A stretch of DNA of 64,000 bases from Pararhizobium polonicum (GCF_001687365.1 NZ_LGLV01000008.1:248001-312000), one strand, 5' to 3'; positions 46,977 through 55,562 are shown, counted from the stretch's first letter. Notes: generated by a model not told the origin, from the letters alone. Numbers and translations are program-made.

Positions 46977-48041
46977 TCAGTTTTTCCCTGTCTTGACCGG
47001 CAGCGGGCCGGGTGTCGCGGCCTTGCCCGCAGCGCCCCGCTTGCGCTGCGCATAACCGGCGATGCCGATGGCGACGAGCAGGGTGACGCCGTTGAACAGC
47101 GGCTCGACGAAGAATGAACCACCGATCTGCTGGATGCCGGAAATGCCGACCGCCAGAATGACGACGCCGGTCATCGTGCCCCAGACATTGACGCGGCCGG
47201 GCTTGATGGTGGTGGAGCCGAGAAAGGCGCCGACCAGTGCCGGCAGCAGATATTCCAGTCCGACACTGGCCTGGCCGATGCGCAGCTTCGAGGCGAGCAG
47301 GACGCCGGCAAGGGCGGCGAGCGTGCCGGATGAAACGAAAGCACCGATGACGAAGCGGCGGACCGGAATGCCGTTCAGCGCGGCGGCTTTCGGGTTGGCG
47401 CCGATGGCATAGACGTAGCGGCCGATCGGCAGATATTCGAGAACGATCCAGAGCGCGATGGCGATGGCGATGACGTAGAAGCCGGTGACCGGCAGGCCGA
47501 AGACCATCGTGCCGTTGAGCGCGTAGAAACCTTCCGGCAGCACGCCGACCACCTGCCGTCCGCCGGTGTGCCAGAGAGCCAGCGCATAGAGGATGGTGCC
47601 GGTGCCCAGCGTGGCGATGAAACTGTCGATTCGTGCCACCTCGACCAGAAGGCCATTGAGGAAACCGGTGAAAGCGCCGAGCGCCAGAACGATGACGACG
47701 GCAAGTGGCCATGGCACGCCGAACATGGTCTGCAGGCTGATGGCCAGGATATGCCAGAGGACAATGCCGTAGCCGACCGTGAGATCGATGCGGCCGGATG
47801 CCATCGGGATCATCGCCGCCAGCGACAGGAGCGCGATGATTGCCTTGTCGGAGACGATCGAGCGCAGGTTGAGAAGCGTCGGGAAGGTGCCGGGCAAAAG
47901 GATCGAGAACAACAGCATCAGGGCGACCGTCAAAATGACAAGACCGTAGACAGGGATATAGCGGGTGATCTTCTGGCCCACTGTAAGCCCGGCCAGTTCG
48001 CTGCGCGTCGGTTCAAGCGCGGTGGATTCGATCGATTGCAT
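46977..48041 (-). CDS. Sugar ABC transporter permease (RbsC type)
   Basis: A 354-residue inner-membrane protein with 8-10 hydrophobic segments. The RbsC-family marks include SLAAMIPMASGRIDLTVGYG, the RIDSFIATLGTGTILYALAL segment and the cytoplasmic loop GRYVYAIGANPKAAALNGI. The SGRIDLTVG motif replaces the common SGGIDLSVG. It lies between the ATPase gene (20 nt upstream) and the binding-protein gene (48 nt downstream). Confidence 0.92.
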   Translation of the reverse strand: MQSIESTALEPTRSELAGLTVGQKITRYIPVYGLVILTVALMLLFSILLPGTFPTLLNLRSIVSDKAIIALLSLAAMIPMASGRIDLTVGYGIVLWHILAISLQTMFGVPWPLAVVIVLALGAFTGFLNGLLVEVARIDSFIATLGTGTILYALALWHTGGRQVVGVLPEGFYALNGTMVFGLPVTGFYVIAIAIALWIVLEYLPIGRYVYAIGANPKAAALNGIPVRRFVIGAFVSSGTLAALAGVLLASKLRIGQASVGLEYLLPALVGAFLGSTTIKPGRVNVWGTMTGVVILAVGISGIQQIGGSFFVEPLFNGVTLLVAIGIAGYAQRKRGAAGKAATPGPLPVKTGKN

Positions 48042-48061
48042 GGTATTGCTCCCGTGGTCTC

Positions 48062-49558
48062 TTAGGCGGCTTCCGATGCCGAAGCGGCGGAAATGACGGC
48101 GGATGTGGTCAGGGCCTCGCCCTGAAGTTCGGCAACGATGCGGCCGCGCGAAAACACCAGCGCGCGATGGCAGATATGGGCAATTTCCTCGAAATCGGTG
48201 GAAACGACGACGACGGCGAGGCCGGCCTCGAGCGCTCGGGCGATCAGCTTGTAAATCTCGGCCTTGGCGCCGACATCAACACCAGCAGTCGGGTCTTCGG
48301 CGACCAGAAGTTTGCGGCCGGTCACCAGCCAGCGGCCGACGACGACCTTCTGCTGATTGCCGCCCGACAGCGCCTCGATCGGCAGGCTCTGGTCGTTCGG
48401 GCGCAGGCCCACGGTTTCACCGATCTTGCGCGCCTGCTCGGCTTCATCGGCCGGGGACAGGAACGAGAACAGGCCGCGGCCGGAGGCGCCGGGATTGATG
48501 AAGGTGTTTTCGCGAAGCGACAGCGACATGGCAACGGATTCTTCCGTGCGATCGCGCGCAATCAGCCCGACGCCGGATTTCATTGCGGCGACCGGGTTCG
48601 AAAGGTCCGGTGTCTCGCCGTTCAGGTGTATCGTGCCGCCAAAGGCCTCGCAGCCGAACAGGGCGCGGCCGATCAGCTCCTGTCCGGCGCCGCGCAGGCC
48701 GACAAGGCCGAGCAGTTCGTTCTGGCGAATATCGAACGAAACCGGGCCGGTGCCGGTGCAGGTCAGGTTTCTGGCTGCAAGAACTGCCTTGCCCGGCGTG
48801 CAGGCGGCCTTGACGAAAAGCTGGTTGGCCGGGCGGCCGACGATCATTTCGATCAGATCGTCGGGCCGGGTCTCGCTGACGGGGCGCTGCCCCACCAGCT
48901 TGCCGTCGCGCAAGACGGCGACCCGATCGGCGATACGGAAAATTTCGTCCAGCCGGTGCGACACGTAGATCATGCCGACGCCGCGTTCCTTCAGCGGGCG
49001 GATGGCGTTGAACAGCCGCTCGACCTCGTCGGCCGGAAGGCTGGCGGTTGGTTCATCGAGCACCAGGACGTCGGCTTCGACGGCAAGCGCGCGGGCAATG
49101 GCAACGAGCGATTTTTCCGTGCGGGTGAGATCCTGGACGCGGGTGCTGGGGTCGAAATCGCAGCCGACCAGTTCCAGCGCCTCGCGGGCACGATCTTCGG
49201 TGCGGCGCCAGTCGATCAGGCGCGAACGCAACGAAAAGCCCTGTGCCAGGCCGACATTCTCGCCGACCGTCATCCATTCGATCAGGCCGAGATCCTGATG
49301 GATGAAGGCGACGGGCTGGCGGGTATTGGGTTTCGGCGGGCGGTGGCTGTAGGGTTCGCCACGAAACAGGATCTGGCCGCCATCCGGTTTGTAGATACCG
49401 GCAAGCGTCTTGATCAGCGTCGATTTACCGGCGCCGTTTTCACCGAGAAGAGCAAGGATTTCGCCCGGAAGCAGATCGATGGAGACATTCTCAAGCGCGC
49501 GGGTGCCACCAAAGATCTTGGTGATTCCCCTGAACTCGATGAGTTTTCGATTGTCCAT
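48062..49558 (-). CDS. Sugar ABC transporter ATP-binding protein (RbsA type)
   Basis: A 498-residue duplicated ATPase. The first half has Walker A LGENGAGKSTLIK, a degenerate signature (DLTRTEKSLVAIARAL) and Walker B VLVLDEPTASL. The second half has the altered P-loop GLRGAGQELIG, an intact ALSGGNQQKVVVGRWL and LLVAEDPTAGVD, as is usual for carbohydrate importers of this class. GGGAGGAG precedes ATG 49558; a longer upstream frame is unlikely. It is the first gene of the operon, and a perfect 24-bp palindrome overlaps its promoter. Confidence 0.93.
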   Translation of the reverse strand: MDNRKLIEFRGITKIFGGTRALENVSIDLLPGEILALLGENGAGKSTLIKTLAGIYKPDGGQILFRGEPYSHRPPKPNTRQPVAFIHQDLGLIEWMTVGENVGLAQGFSLRSRLIDWRRTEDRAREALELVGCDFDPSTRVQDLTRTEKSLVAIARALAVEADVLVLDEPTASLPADEVERLFNAIRPLKERGVGMIYVSHRLDEIFRIADRVAVLRDGKLVGQRPVSETRPDDLIEMIVGRPANQLFVKAACTPGKAVLAARNLTCTGTGPVSFDIRQNELLGLVGLRGAGQELIGRALFGCEAFGGTIHLNGETPDLSNPVAAMKSGVGLIARDRTEESVAMSLSLRENTFINPGASGRGLFSFLSPADEAEQARKIGETVGLRPNDQSLPIEALSGGNQQKVVVGRWLVTGRKLLVAEDPTAGVDVGAKAEIYKLIARALEAGLAVVVVSTDFEEIAHICHRALVFSRGRIVAELQGEALTTSAVISAASASEAA

Positions 49559-49584
49559 CTCTGCTCCTCCCAAAGCGTCGATTG

Positions 49585-49608
49585 AGATATGTTATCGATA
49601 ACATATCT
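49585..49608. promoter_or_regulatory. GntR/IdnR-like operator at the sugar ABC promoter
   Basis: AGATATGTTATC is followed immediately by its exact reverse complement, a perfect 24-bp palindrome. The core ATGTTATCGATAACAT is close to the ATGTTA-N4-TAACAT operator of LacI-family gluconate/idonate regulators. A TTGACT -35 box lies at 49613-49618 on the minus strand, placing the palindrome over the -10 region of the ABC operon. The same 20-bp core recurs at 51891-51910. Confidence 0.85.
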
Positions 49609-49648
49609 GGTTAGTCAAGGACTGATGTTCGTCCCACTCCACATTTTG

Positions 49649-50539
49649 TCAGGAAAGCGTGCCGTCGAGCAGGCGCATCATCTCGGCGGAATCGCGCGCG
49701 CCGAGGCCAGCCGCACAAAGCAGCCGGTGGATCTCGACGACCTGGCCGGTCATCGGCAAAGGTGTCTTCGTCTTCAGCGCGAAGGCCTGCAGCGAATCCA
49801 GGTCCTTCAGCATGTTGTCGATCCGGCCGGTGGGTGTGTAGTCGCGGGCGGCGAACTTGCCCATGAACTCCTGCAGGATGCTCGAATCGGCGCGGCCACC
49901 GGCAAGCGCTGCGGGAATGGACGCCGGATCGACGCCGCCAGCTTCGGCCAGTTTTGTCGCCTCGGCTACGGCCTGGAAGATCACCGCGCAGAACAGCTGG
50001 TTGATCAGTTTTGTGGTCTGCCCGGCGCCGCTTGCGCCCATGCGCGTATAGTTACGGGCGAGATGCTGCATGACGGCGCGGGCGCGCTCGAAATCGGCCT
50101 CGTCACCGCCGGCCATGATCGTCAGCCGTCCGCCGAGCGCGCCGGGCACACCGCCGGACAGCGGGCAATCGACCCATTTCATGCCGGTCTCGTTTGCCAA
50201 CTGCGCCGACATCTCGGCCGTATCGGCGGGATCGATAGACGACATGTCGATCAGCATCTTGGTTGCATCGGCGCCTGCACTGACGCCATCCGCACCGAAC
50301 ACGACAGCGCGCACGATGTTGGCATGGTTGAGGCTGAGGATGACGAAATCGTTGGCACGGGTCGCCTCGGCTACCGAGGCCGCGGTTCCGGCGCCCTTGT
50401 CTGTCAGCGCCTTGACCTTGACCGGATCGAGATCGAACACGGTGACATTCTGGCCGGTCTCGATCAGCCGTGTCGCGATGGCCGATCCCATGATGCCGGC
50501 ACCGATAACAGCAACCCTGCAGGCTTGTGTCTTCGTCAT
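49649..50539 (-). CDS. NAD(P)-dependent beta-hydroxyacid dehydrogenase
   Basis: A 296-residue member of the 3-hydroxyisobutyrate/tartronate-semialdehyde dehydrogenase family. It has the Rossmann motif VAVIGAGIMGSAIATRL, the substrate-binding segment WVDCPLSGGVPGALGG and the catalytic lysine in GAGQTTKLINQLF. The start overlaps the gluconokinase stop (ATGA). In this operon it probably reduces or oxidises a sugar-acid intermediate; the exact substrate is not deducible. It is the last gene of the minus-strand idonate set. Confidence 0.87.
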   Translation of the reverse strand: MTKTQACRVAVIGAGIMGSAIATRLIETGQNVTVFDLDPVKVKALTDKGAGTAASVAEATRANDFVILSLNHANIVRAVVFGADGVSAGADATKMLIDMSSIDPADTAEMSAQLANETGMKWVDCPLSGGVPGALGGRLTIMAGGDEADFERARAVMQHLARNYTRMGASGAGQTTKLINQLFCAVIFQAVAEATKLAEAGGVDPASIPAALAGGRADSSILQEFMGKFAARDYTPTGRIDNMLKDLDSLQAFALKTKTPLPMTGQVVEIHRLLCAAGLGARDSAEMMRLLDGTLS

Positions 50540-51078
50540 GGTTCAACTCCATTCAGCGCAGCGAGGCCTTCGAGGGCCGCTGCGGTGATGACCTCGGGCG
50601 AGGGGGCGATATCGACGGTGACAACAAGCCTTTCGTCTTCCGGGCTTTCCAGCGTTGCGAGCTGGCTGTCGAGCAGGGATGCCTTGAAAAAATGCCCCGG
50701 ACGGGCCGTCATCCGCTGCAGCAGGATATCGCGTGATCCCTTCAGGTAGACGAAGGCGAGGGGATGTCCTGCAGCCTGCCGCAGCCGGTCGCGGTAGATC
50801 CGCTTCAGGGCCGAGCAGGAGATGACGATCCCTGCCTCATCTGCTTCGGCCAGGCGCTTGCCGATCATCGCGAGCCATGGCCAGCGATCGTCATCATCGA
50901 GCGGGATACCCGCCGACATCTTGGCGATGTTGGCCGGTGGATGCAGGCTGTCGCCCTCAACATAGGGCAGGCCCAGATGCGCCGCGAGCCGTTCGCCGAT
51001 GGACGACTTGCCGCAGCCGCTGACGCCCATGACGACGATGGGGCCATTAAAGGCAGGTGGTGATGCCGCCATCGACAT
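50536..51078 (-). CDS. gntK: Gluconokinase
   Basis: A 180-residue P-loop kinase. Walker A is MGVSGCGKSSIGERLA, followed by YVEGDSLHPPANIAKMSAGIPLDDDDR and ISCSALKRIYRDRLR, of which the cores EGDSLHP and CSALKR are diagnostic of GntK. The segment RPGHFFKASLLDSQLATLE is also typical. It phosphorylates D-gluconate to 6-phosphogluconate. The start (ATG 51078 or 51072) lies inside the end of idnO, an overlap of about 30 nt. It completes the route idonate, 5-ketogluconate, gluconate, 6-phosphogluconate. Confidence 0.93.
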   Translation of the reverse strand: MSMAASPPAFNGPIVVMGVSGCGKSSIGERLAAHLGLPYVEGDSLHPPANIAKMSAGIPLDDDDRWPWLAMIGKRLAEADEAGIVISCSALKRIYRDRLRQAAGHPLAFVYLKGSRDILLQRMTARPGHFFKASLLDSQLATLESPEDERLVVTVDIAPSPEVITAAALEGLAALNGVEP

Positions 51079-51814
51079 AGAGCGTGTGTCCGTTCACGAA
51101 AGAGGATGCGTTGCCGGCAAGGAAAACCGCCGATCCGACCAGTTCATCGACATTGCCCCAGCGGCCGGCCGGGGTGCGCTTTTCCAGCCAGCCGGAAAAT
51201 TCGGCGCTGTCGACCAGGGCCTGATTGAGCGGCGTCTTGAAATAGCCGGGCGCGATCGCGTTGATCTGGATGCCGTATTTCGCCCAGTCGGCGCACATGC
51301 CGCGCGTCAGGTTTTTCACGGCACCCTTGGTCGCGGTATAGGGGGCGATGCCGGGGCGGGCCAACTCGCTCTGGACCGAGGCGATATTGATGATCTTGCC
51401 TTTGCCGCGCGCGATCATGTGCCTGGCAACGGCCTGGCCGACATAGAAGACGCTGGAGATATTGGTGGAAAGCAGCAGCTCCCACTTGTCGGCCGGAAAG
51501 TCTTCCAGCGGCGTGCGAAACTGCATGCCGGCATTGTTGACGAGGATGTCGATTGCTCCGATGTCAGCCTCGACCGCGGCAACGCCGTTGCCAACCGAAT
51601 CCTTGTCCGTCACGTCGAAGACGGCCGCATGGGCGGTATGGCCCGATTTGCGCAGCGCTTCGACCGCGGCGTTCACCTTATCGGCGGAGCGGCCATTGAG
51701 AACGACCTCTGCGCCGTGCGCCGCCAGACCCTCGGCGAGCGCATAGCCGATACCCTGGCTCGATCCCGTCACCAGTGCCCGGCGCCCGCTCAGGTCGAAC
51801 AGTGGAAATCCCAT
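51047..51814 (-). CDS. idnO: Gluconate 5-dehydrogenase (SDR)
   Basis: A 255-residue short-chain dehydrogenase with cofactor motif VTGSSQGIGYALAEGLA, the NNAG segment, IINIASVQSE and the catalytic YTATKGA. The close match to IdnO/gluconate 5-dehydrogenase is supported by the C-terminus VNGHTLYVDGG and by the neighbouring gntK and idnD. It interconverts 5-keto-D-gluconate and D-gluconate. GGGAG lies 9 nt before the ATG. It is the first gene of the minus-strand set and is divergently transcribed from the hydroxyacid dehydrogenase/idnD genes, with the shared operator between them. Confidence 0.88.
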   Translation of the reverse strand: MGFPLFDLSGRRALVTGSSQGIGYALAEGLAAHGAEVVLNGRSADKVNAAVEALRKSGHTAHAAVFDVTDKDSVGNGVAAVEADIGAIDILVNNAGMQFRTPLEDFPADKWELLLSTNISSVFYVGQAVARHMIARGKGKIINIASVQSELARPGIAPYTATKGAVKNLTRGMCADWAKYGIQINAIAPGYFKTPLNQALVDSAEFSGWLEKRTPAGRWGNVDELVGSAVFLAGNASSFVNGHTLYVDGGITTCL

Positions 51815-51883
51815 TGTTAAAGTCTCCCAGAATTTTCCGAACCGTGTCGTTTCGCGTTGCCTGTTTACAGCGCCCGGTTTCTA

Positions 51884-51918
51884 TTGACACATATGTTATC
51901 GATAACATATCAAGTCAA
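51884..51918. promoter_or_regulatory. Divergent promoters with GntR/IdnR-like operator
   Basis: A perfect 20-bp palindrome, ATATGTTATC plus its reverse complement, occupies 51891-51910. On the plus strand TTGACA (51884-51889) precedes it, and on the minus strand TTGACT (51918-51913) faces it. The operator therefore fills the -35 to -10 spacer of both divergent promoters. It equals the core of the palindrome at 49587-49606. Confidence 0.85.
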
Positions 51919-51941
51919 GCACGAAAATTCAGGAGATAAAC

Positions 51942-52883
51942 ATGTCGAAGCCAGAGGTTCTTGTGATCGGTCCCTATCCCGCCTGGGACATGGAGGATCT
52001 CGAATCCCGCTATGTCATTCACAAGCTTTGGGAGGCGGAAGACCGCGATGCGTTTCTGGCCGGACATGCAGGCGGTATTCGCGCGATTGCGACGCGCGGC
52101 GAGCTCGGCGCCTCCGCCGATCTGATGAAACGGCTGCCCAAGCTCGAAATCGTCAGCTGCTACGGCGTCGGTACCGATGCGATCGATCTTCGCTTTGCCC
52201 GCGAAAACGGCATCCGCGTCACCAACACGCCGGATGTGTTGACCGAGGACGTGGCCGATCTCGGCATGGCATTGATGCTTGCCGCTGCGCGCCAGCTTCC
52301 CGCCGGCGATGCCTATGTCCGCGGCGGGCAGTGGACGAAGGGCAATATGCACCTGACGACCCGCGTCTGCGGCAAGCGCGTCGGTGTTGTCGGCATGGGA
52401 CGCATCGGAGCGGCCTTTGCCCGACGTGCGGCCGCCTTCGACTGCACGATTTCCTATTTCGCCCGCGCACCGAAACCGGACCTTCCCTATACCTTCGTTG
52501 GCGATCTGGTCGCGCTCGCCCGGCAATCGGATTTTCTCGTGGTGACGCTAGCGGGCGGAGAAGGCACGCGCGGCATTGTGAGCGCCGAGGTGATCGAAGC
52601 GCTTGGGCCGGACGGCATCTTCGTCAATATCTCGCGCGGCACGACCGTGGACGAGGCGGCTCTGCTGGATGCGCTTGAACAGGGCCGGATCCGGGGGGCG
52701 GGGCTGGACGTGTTTCTAAACGAGCCCGCCATCGATCCACGCTTCGCGAGCCTGAAAAATGCCGTCCTGCAGCCGCATCACGGCAGCGGTACGGTTGAAA
52801 CCCGCCAGGCGATGGGCAAACTGGTGCGCGACAATCTGGCGGCGCATTTTTCAGGCGTCCCGTTGCTGACGCCGGTTGCCTGA
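51942..52883 (+). CDS. D-2-hydroxyacid dehydrogenase (2-ketogluconate/hydroxypyruvate reductase type)
   Basis: A 313-residue NAD(P)-dependent enzyme with the cofactor motif VGVVGMGRIGAAFARR, catalytic arginine in VNISRGTTVDE, glutamate near the RGAGLDVFLNEP segment and histidine in LQPHHGSGT. AGGAG precedes the ATG. It is the first gene transcribed to the right from the shared operator, followed by idnD. In this setting it may reduce 2-keto-sugar acids (GhrB-like); glyoxylate or hydroxypyruvate are alternatives. Confidence 0.87.
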   Translation: MSKPEVLVIGPYPAWDMEDLESRYVIHKLWEAEDRDAFLAGHAGGIRAIATRGELGASADLMKRLPKLEIVSCYGVGTDAIDLRFARENGIRVTNTPDVLTEDVADLGMALMLAAARQLPAGDAYVRGGQWTKGNMHLTTRVCGKRVGVVGMGRIGAAFARRAAAFDCTISYFARAPKPDLPYTFVGDLVALARQSDFLVVTLAGGEGTRGIVSAEVIEALGPDGIFVNISRGTTVDEAALLDALEQGRIRGAGLDVFLNEPAIDPRFASLKNAVLQPHHGSGTVETRQAMGKLVRDNLAAHFSGVPLLTPVA

Positions 52884-52899
52884 GCGCGAAGGAGAGACC

Positions 52900-53931
52900 A
52901 TGAAATCCATAGTGATCCATGCAGCCAAGGATCTGCGCGTCGAGGAAACCGATCCCGGCACAGCCGGGCCGGGCCAGGTCGAGATCGCCATCGAGGTCGG
53001 CGGTATCTGCGGCTCCGACCTGCATTACTACAATCACGGCGGCTTCGGCGCGATCCGGCTGCGCGAGCCGATGATCCTCGGCCATGAAATCGCCGGTACG
53101 ATCAAGGCGCTGGGCAGCGGCGTTTCCGGCCTTGCCGTCGGCGATCGCGTCGCCGTCTCCCCGAGCCGGCCGTGCAATGCCTGCGACTATTGCCTCAAGG
53201 GGCAGCAGAACCATTGCCTCAACATGCGCTTCTATGGCAGCGCCATGCCGATGCCACATATTCAGGGCGCGTTTCGCCAGCGCCTCGTCGCCGAAAGCTG
53301 GCAGTGTCACAAGGTCGCCGATGGGGTCTCGATCAACGAGGCGGCCTTTGCCGAGCCTTTCGCCGTCACGCTGCACGCGGTCAACCGCGCGGGCTCGCTT
53401 CTCGGCAAGCGCGTGCTGGTCACCGGCTGCGGCCCGATCGGTGCGTTGTGCATCCTTGCTGCCCGCGCGCACGGCGCGCAGGAAATCGTCGCCACCGACG
53501 TGATGGACGCGGTGCTTTTGAAAGCGCTCGAAGTCGGCGCCGACCGCACCATCAATGTCGCTACCGATGGCGACGCACTTGCCGCCTATTCCGCCAACAA
53601 GGGTTATTTCGACGTGATGTTCGAAGCCTCGGGCAATGAACGGGCTGTGCGGTCCGGGCTCGACGTGCTGAAGCCACGCGGCATCCTCATGCAGCTCGGG
53701 CTCGGCGGCGACGTCTCCATCCCGCAGAACCTTATCGTGTCGAAGGAGATCGATATGCGTGGCAGCTTCCGGTTCCATGAGGAGTTCGCGCTGGCCGTCG
53801 ATCTCATCAACCGCCGCCGGGTCGACGTGAAGCCGCTCCTGACGGGTATCTTCGGTCTCGACGATGCCGTGGCAGCTTTCGAGACGGCCGGCGATCGCAG
53901 CCGGTCGATGAAGGTGCAGATCGCATTCTAG
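52900..53931 (+). CDS. idnD: L-idonate 5-dehydrogenase
   Basis: A 343-residue zinc-dependent medium-chain dehydrogenase. The catalytic zinc site shows GGICGSDLHYYNHGG and GHEIAGTIKALG. The structural zinc cysteines are in CNACDYCLKGQQNHC, and the Rossmann motif is VTGCGPIGALCILAAR. The YNHGGFGAIR-type N-terminal segment is characteristic of IdnD. It oxidises L-idonate to 5-ketogluconate. AAGGAGAG precedes the start. Clustering with idnO and gntK supports the name. Confidence 0.9.
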   Translation: MKSIVIHAAKDLRVEETDPGTAGPGQVEIAIEVGGICGSDLHYYNHGGFGAIRLREPMILGHEIAGTIKALGSGVSGLAVGDRVAVSPSRPCNACDYCLKGQQNHCLNMRFYGSAMPMPHIQGAFRQRLVAESWQCHKVADGVSINEAAFAEPFAVTLHAVNRAGSLLGKRVLVTGCGPIGALCILAARAHGAQEIVATDVMDAVLLKALEVGADRTINVATDGDALAAYSANKGYFDVMFEASGNERAVRSGLDVLKPRGILMQLGLGGDVSIPQNLIVSKEIDMRGSFRFHEEFALAVDLINRRRVDVKPLLTGIFGLDDAVAAFETAGDRSRSMKVQIAF

Positions 53932-54046
53932 CGTAACGTAACCGGAACAAGCCACTATTGCCGTGCGGCAGCCAAGGCGAATGGCCGAAGCCCCCGGCGT
54001 GAAGCGTTCGCTTTGAACGGTCGGGGTGCTTCGCTTTCCGCCACAC

Positions 54047-54125
54047 AAAAAAGCCGACTGCAAACTGCGTCGGCGACTGGTTTCGGGGAACGGTCCTCCT
54101 TGTCGCCGGCGCTCGCCGCCGGCAT
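54047..54125 (-). ncRNA. Candidate small RNA
   Basis: On the minus strand there is a 7-bp hairpin GCCGGCG/CGCCGGC (54123-54105), then a 30-nt unpaired stretch containing AAGGAGG, then a terminator stem GCCGAC/GTCGGC with an extra 3-bp GCA/TGC extension and six T (54074-54047). This is the usual layout of a small regulatory RNA: hairpin, linker, intrinsic terminator. No minus-strand gene exists upstream for kilobases that this terminator could serve. The 5' end is unknown; a TTGACA at 54153-54148 may be a -35 box, but its -10 is poor. Confidence 0.4.
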
Positions 54126-54442
54126 GTCCGGCTGACACTCCGCAATCTGTCAAACCCCACACAACGTGACGATCCCGATCCGCTCTGTTGCGCAGCGCCG
54201 GCGGCGGCCCTCTGCCGCTTGTCTTCCACGCCGGTATCGGCGTTCACCAGCGTTCCATCGGCTTTCGCGCGATCCCCTTTTTGCTCATTTGCAGCCTGAG
54301 GCCAATGCCGGATTCGCAGCGCAATAACGCCCTGAAATTGAAGCGGGGAATCGAACGCTCGTCGCCTGTTCGCGATAAGTCATTGAATTAAAATGGTAAA
54401 TGTAACGCCCGAATTTTATCCTCAGGGCTGGCAGCGATCGCG

Positions 54443-54510
54443 TTGACAGCCCCATGAATGTCTGCTTACCTTTAATCAGCAGATGAGCATTGTTTGCACA
54501 TTTGTTGATT
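54443..54510 (+). promoter_or_regulatory. Promoter and large palindromic operator of the sugar/polyol operon
   Basis: TTGACA at 54443-54448 is a perfect -35 box, with a weak TACCTT -10 region 18 nt later. Overlapping the expected start site is an imperfect palindrome at 54474-54510: two 16-nt arms matching at 13 positions around a TTGTT centre. SorC/DeoR-type regulators bind long palindromes of this kind, and one is encoded in the operon. The operator lies 37 nt before the first gene. Confidence 0.55.
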
Positions 54511-54547
54511 TTGGTGAGGAAAAATCGAGTTCATTGGGAGGAAAACA

Positions 54548-55543
54548 ATGCTCAGCCGCCGTACATTCGTGTCCAAATTTTCGATTGCCGTTTCGGCAAT
54601 TTCGCTGGCCGCCGGTCTTGGCCTGCATGCAACGGCAGCCCATGCCGAAGGCCTGAAGATCGGCTTCAGCCAGGTGACGCTGCAATCGCCCTTTTACGTT
54701 CAACTGAAGGACGGCGCCGAGGCGGCTGCAAAGGCAGGCGGCGACACGCTGGTGTTCCTCGATGCCAATGGCGATGTGTCCAAGCAGAACAACGACATCC
54801 AGGATTTGATCACGCAGGGCGTCAGCGCCATCATCATCAATCCGGTCAATCCGGATGCGGTGGTGCCGTCGCTCGAAGCGGCTGTCGCTGCCGGTATTCC
54901 GGTCATCACTGTCGACCGCAGTATCAATGGCGAAGGCGTCACGGCCCATATCGGCCGCGACAACAAGGCGATGGGCAAGCTCGTCGGCGAAGCCGTCGTT
55001 GCGCGCCTGAAGGCCGACGGTATCGAAAAGGCCAAGATCATCGAGATCCAGGGCGATGCTGGGGGCGCGGTCATGATGGACCGCCGCGATGGTTTCCACA
55101 GTGCTATCGAAGGATCCGGCCATACGATCGTCGAAGGTCCCTATGCGGAATACATCCGCTCCAACGCCGTCACGGCCATGCAGGACCTGTTGCAGGCCAA
55201 TGCCGACGTCAAGGTGATCTACGCCCATAACGACGACATGGCGCTCGGTGCCCTGCAGGTTCTGCAGGAAAACAACCGCACCGACGTGCTGGTTGCCGGG
55301 GTCGACGGCCTCTCCGAAGCGCTCGGCGTGATGGCCGATGGCGGAAATTATATCGCGACGGCCCTCAACGATCCGAAATATCTGGGCGACGTCACCATCC
55401 AGGTCGCTCGCGAGGCGGCAGCCAAGAAGCCCGTTTCCAAATTCGTCGATGCCGGCACGGCACTGGTGACCAAGGACAACGTCAAGGACTTCCCGCGCGA
55501 AGGCCTGTTTGCGGAATACCGCCCGAAGGTTCTGGGTCAGTAA
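54548..55543 (+). CDS. Sugar ABC transporter substrate-binding protein (RbsB type)
   Basis: A 331-residue periplasmic protein. The signal peptide contains a twin-arginine-like SRRTFVSK and ends AHAEG. Ribose-binding-protein family segments are GFSQVTLQSPFYVQLKDG, SAIIINPVNPDAV, GIPVITVDRSI and VIYAHNDDMALGAL. GGGAGG lies 6 nt before the ATG. It is the first gene of an operon for an unidentified sugar or polyol. A stable hairpin follows its stop, which would favour high amounts of this protein. Confidence 0.92.
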   Translation: MLSRRTFVSKFSIAVSAISLAAGLGLHATAAHAEGLKIGFSQVTLQSPFYVQLKDGAEAAAKAGGDTLVFLDANGDVSKQNNDIQDLITQGVSAIIINPVNPDAVVPSLEAAVAAGIPVITVDRSINGEGVTAHIGRDNKAMGKLVGEAVVARLKADGIEKAKIIEIQGDAGGAVMMDRRDGFHSAIEGSGHTIVEGPYAEYIRSNAVTAMQDLLQANADVKVIYAHNDDMALGALQVLQENNRTDVLVAGVDGLSEALGVMADGGNYIATALNDPKYLGDVTIQVAREAAAKKPVSKFVDAGTALVTKDNVKDFPREGLFAEYRPKVLGQ

Positions 55544-55562
55544 AAAAGCTTTCCTCCCGACA

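Larger units (their letters stand above)
53932..54547. other. Long intergenic region with hairpins, candidate sRNA and operator
   Basis: These 616 bases hold no convincing protein gene. From left to right: an inverted repeat at 53986-54033 (CGAAGCCCCCG with CGGGGTGCTTCG) that may end the idnD transcript; a strong minus-strand terminator and upstream hairpin at 54047-54123, reported as a small RNA candidate; about 300 bases without recognisable features; and the promoter/operator of the next operon at 54443-54510. Confidence 0.6.

Noticed and set aside
52624..54162. Minus-strand open frame of 512 codons spanning idnD and the following gap
   Set aside because: It is antisense to idnD for most of its length, and the part in the gap runs through a terminator hairpin. 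No homology pattern is visible.
54490..55230. Plus-strand open frame overlapping the RbsB-type gene in another frame
   Set aside because: The real gene has a signal peptide and family motifs. The alternative is Arg- and Gly-rich and starts before the operator ends.
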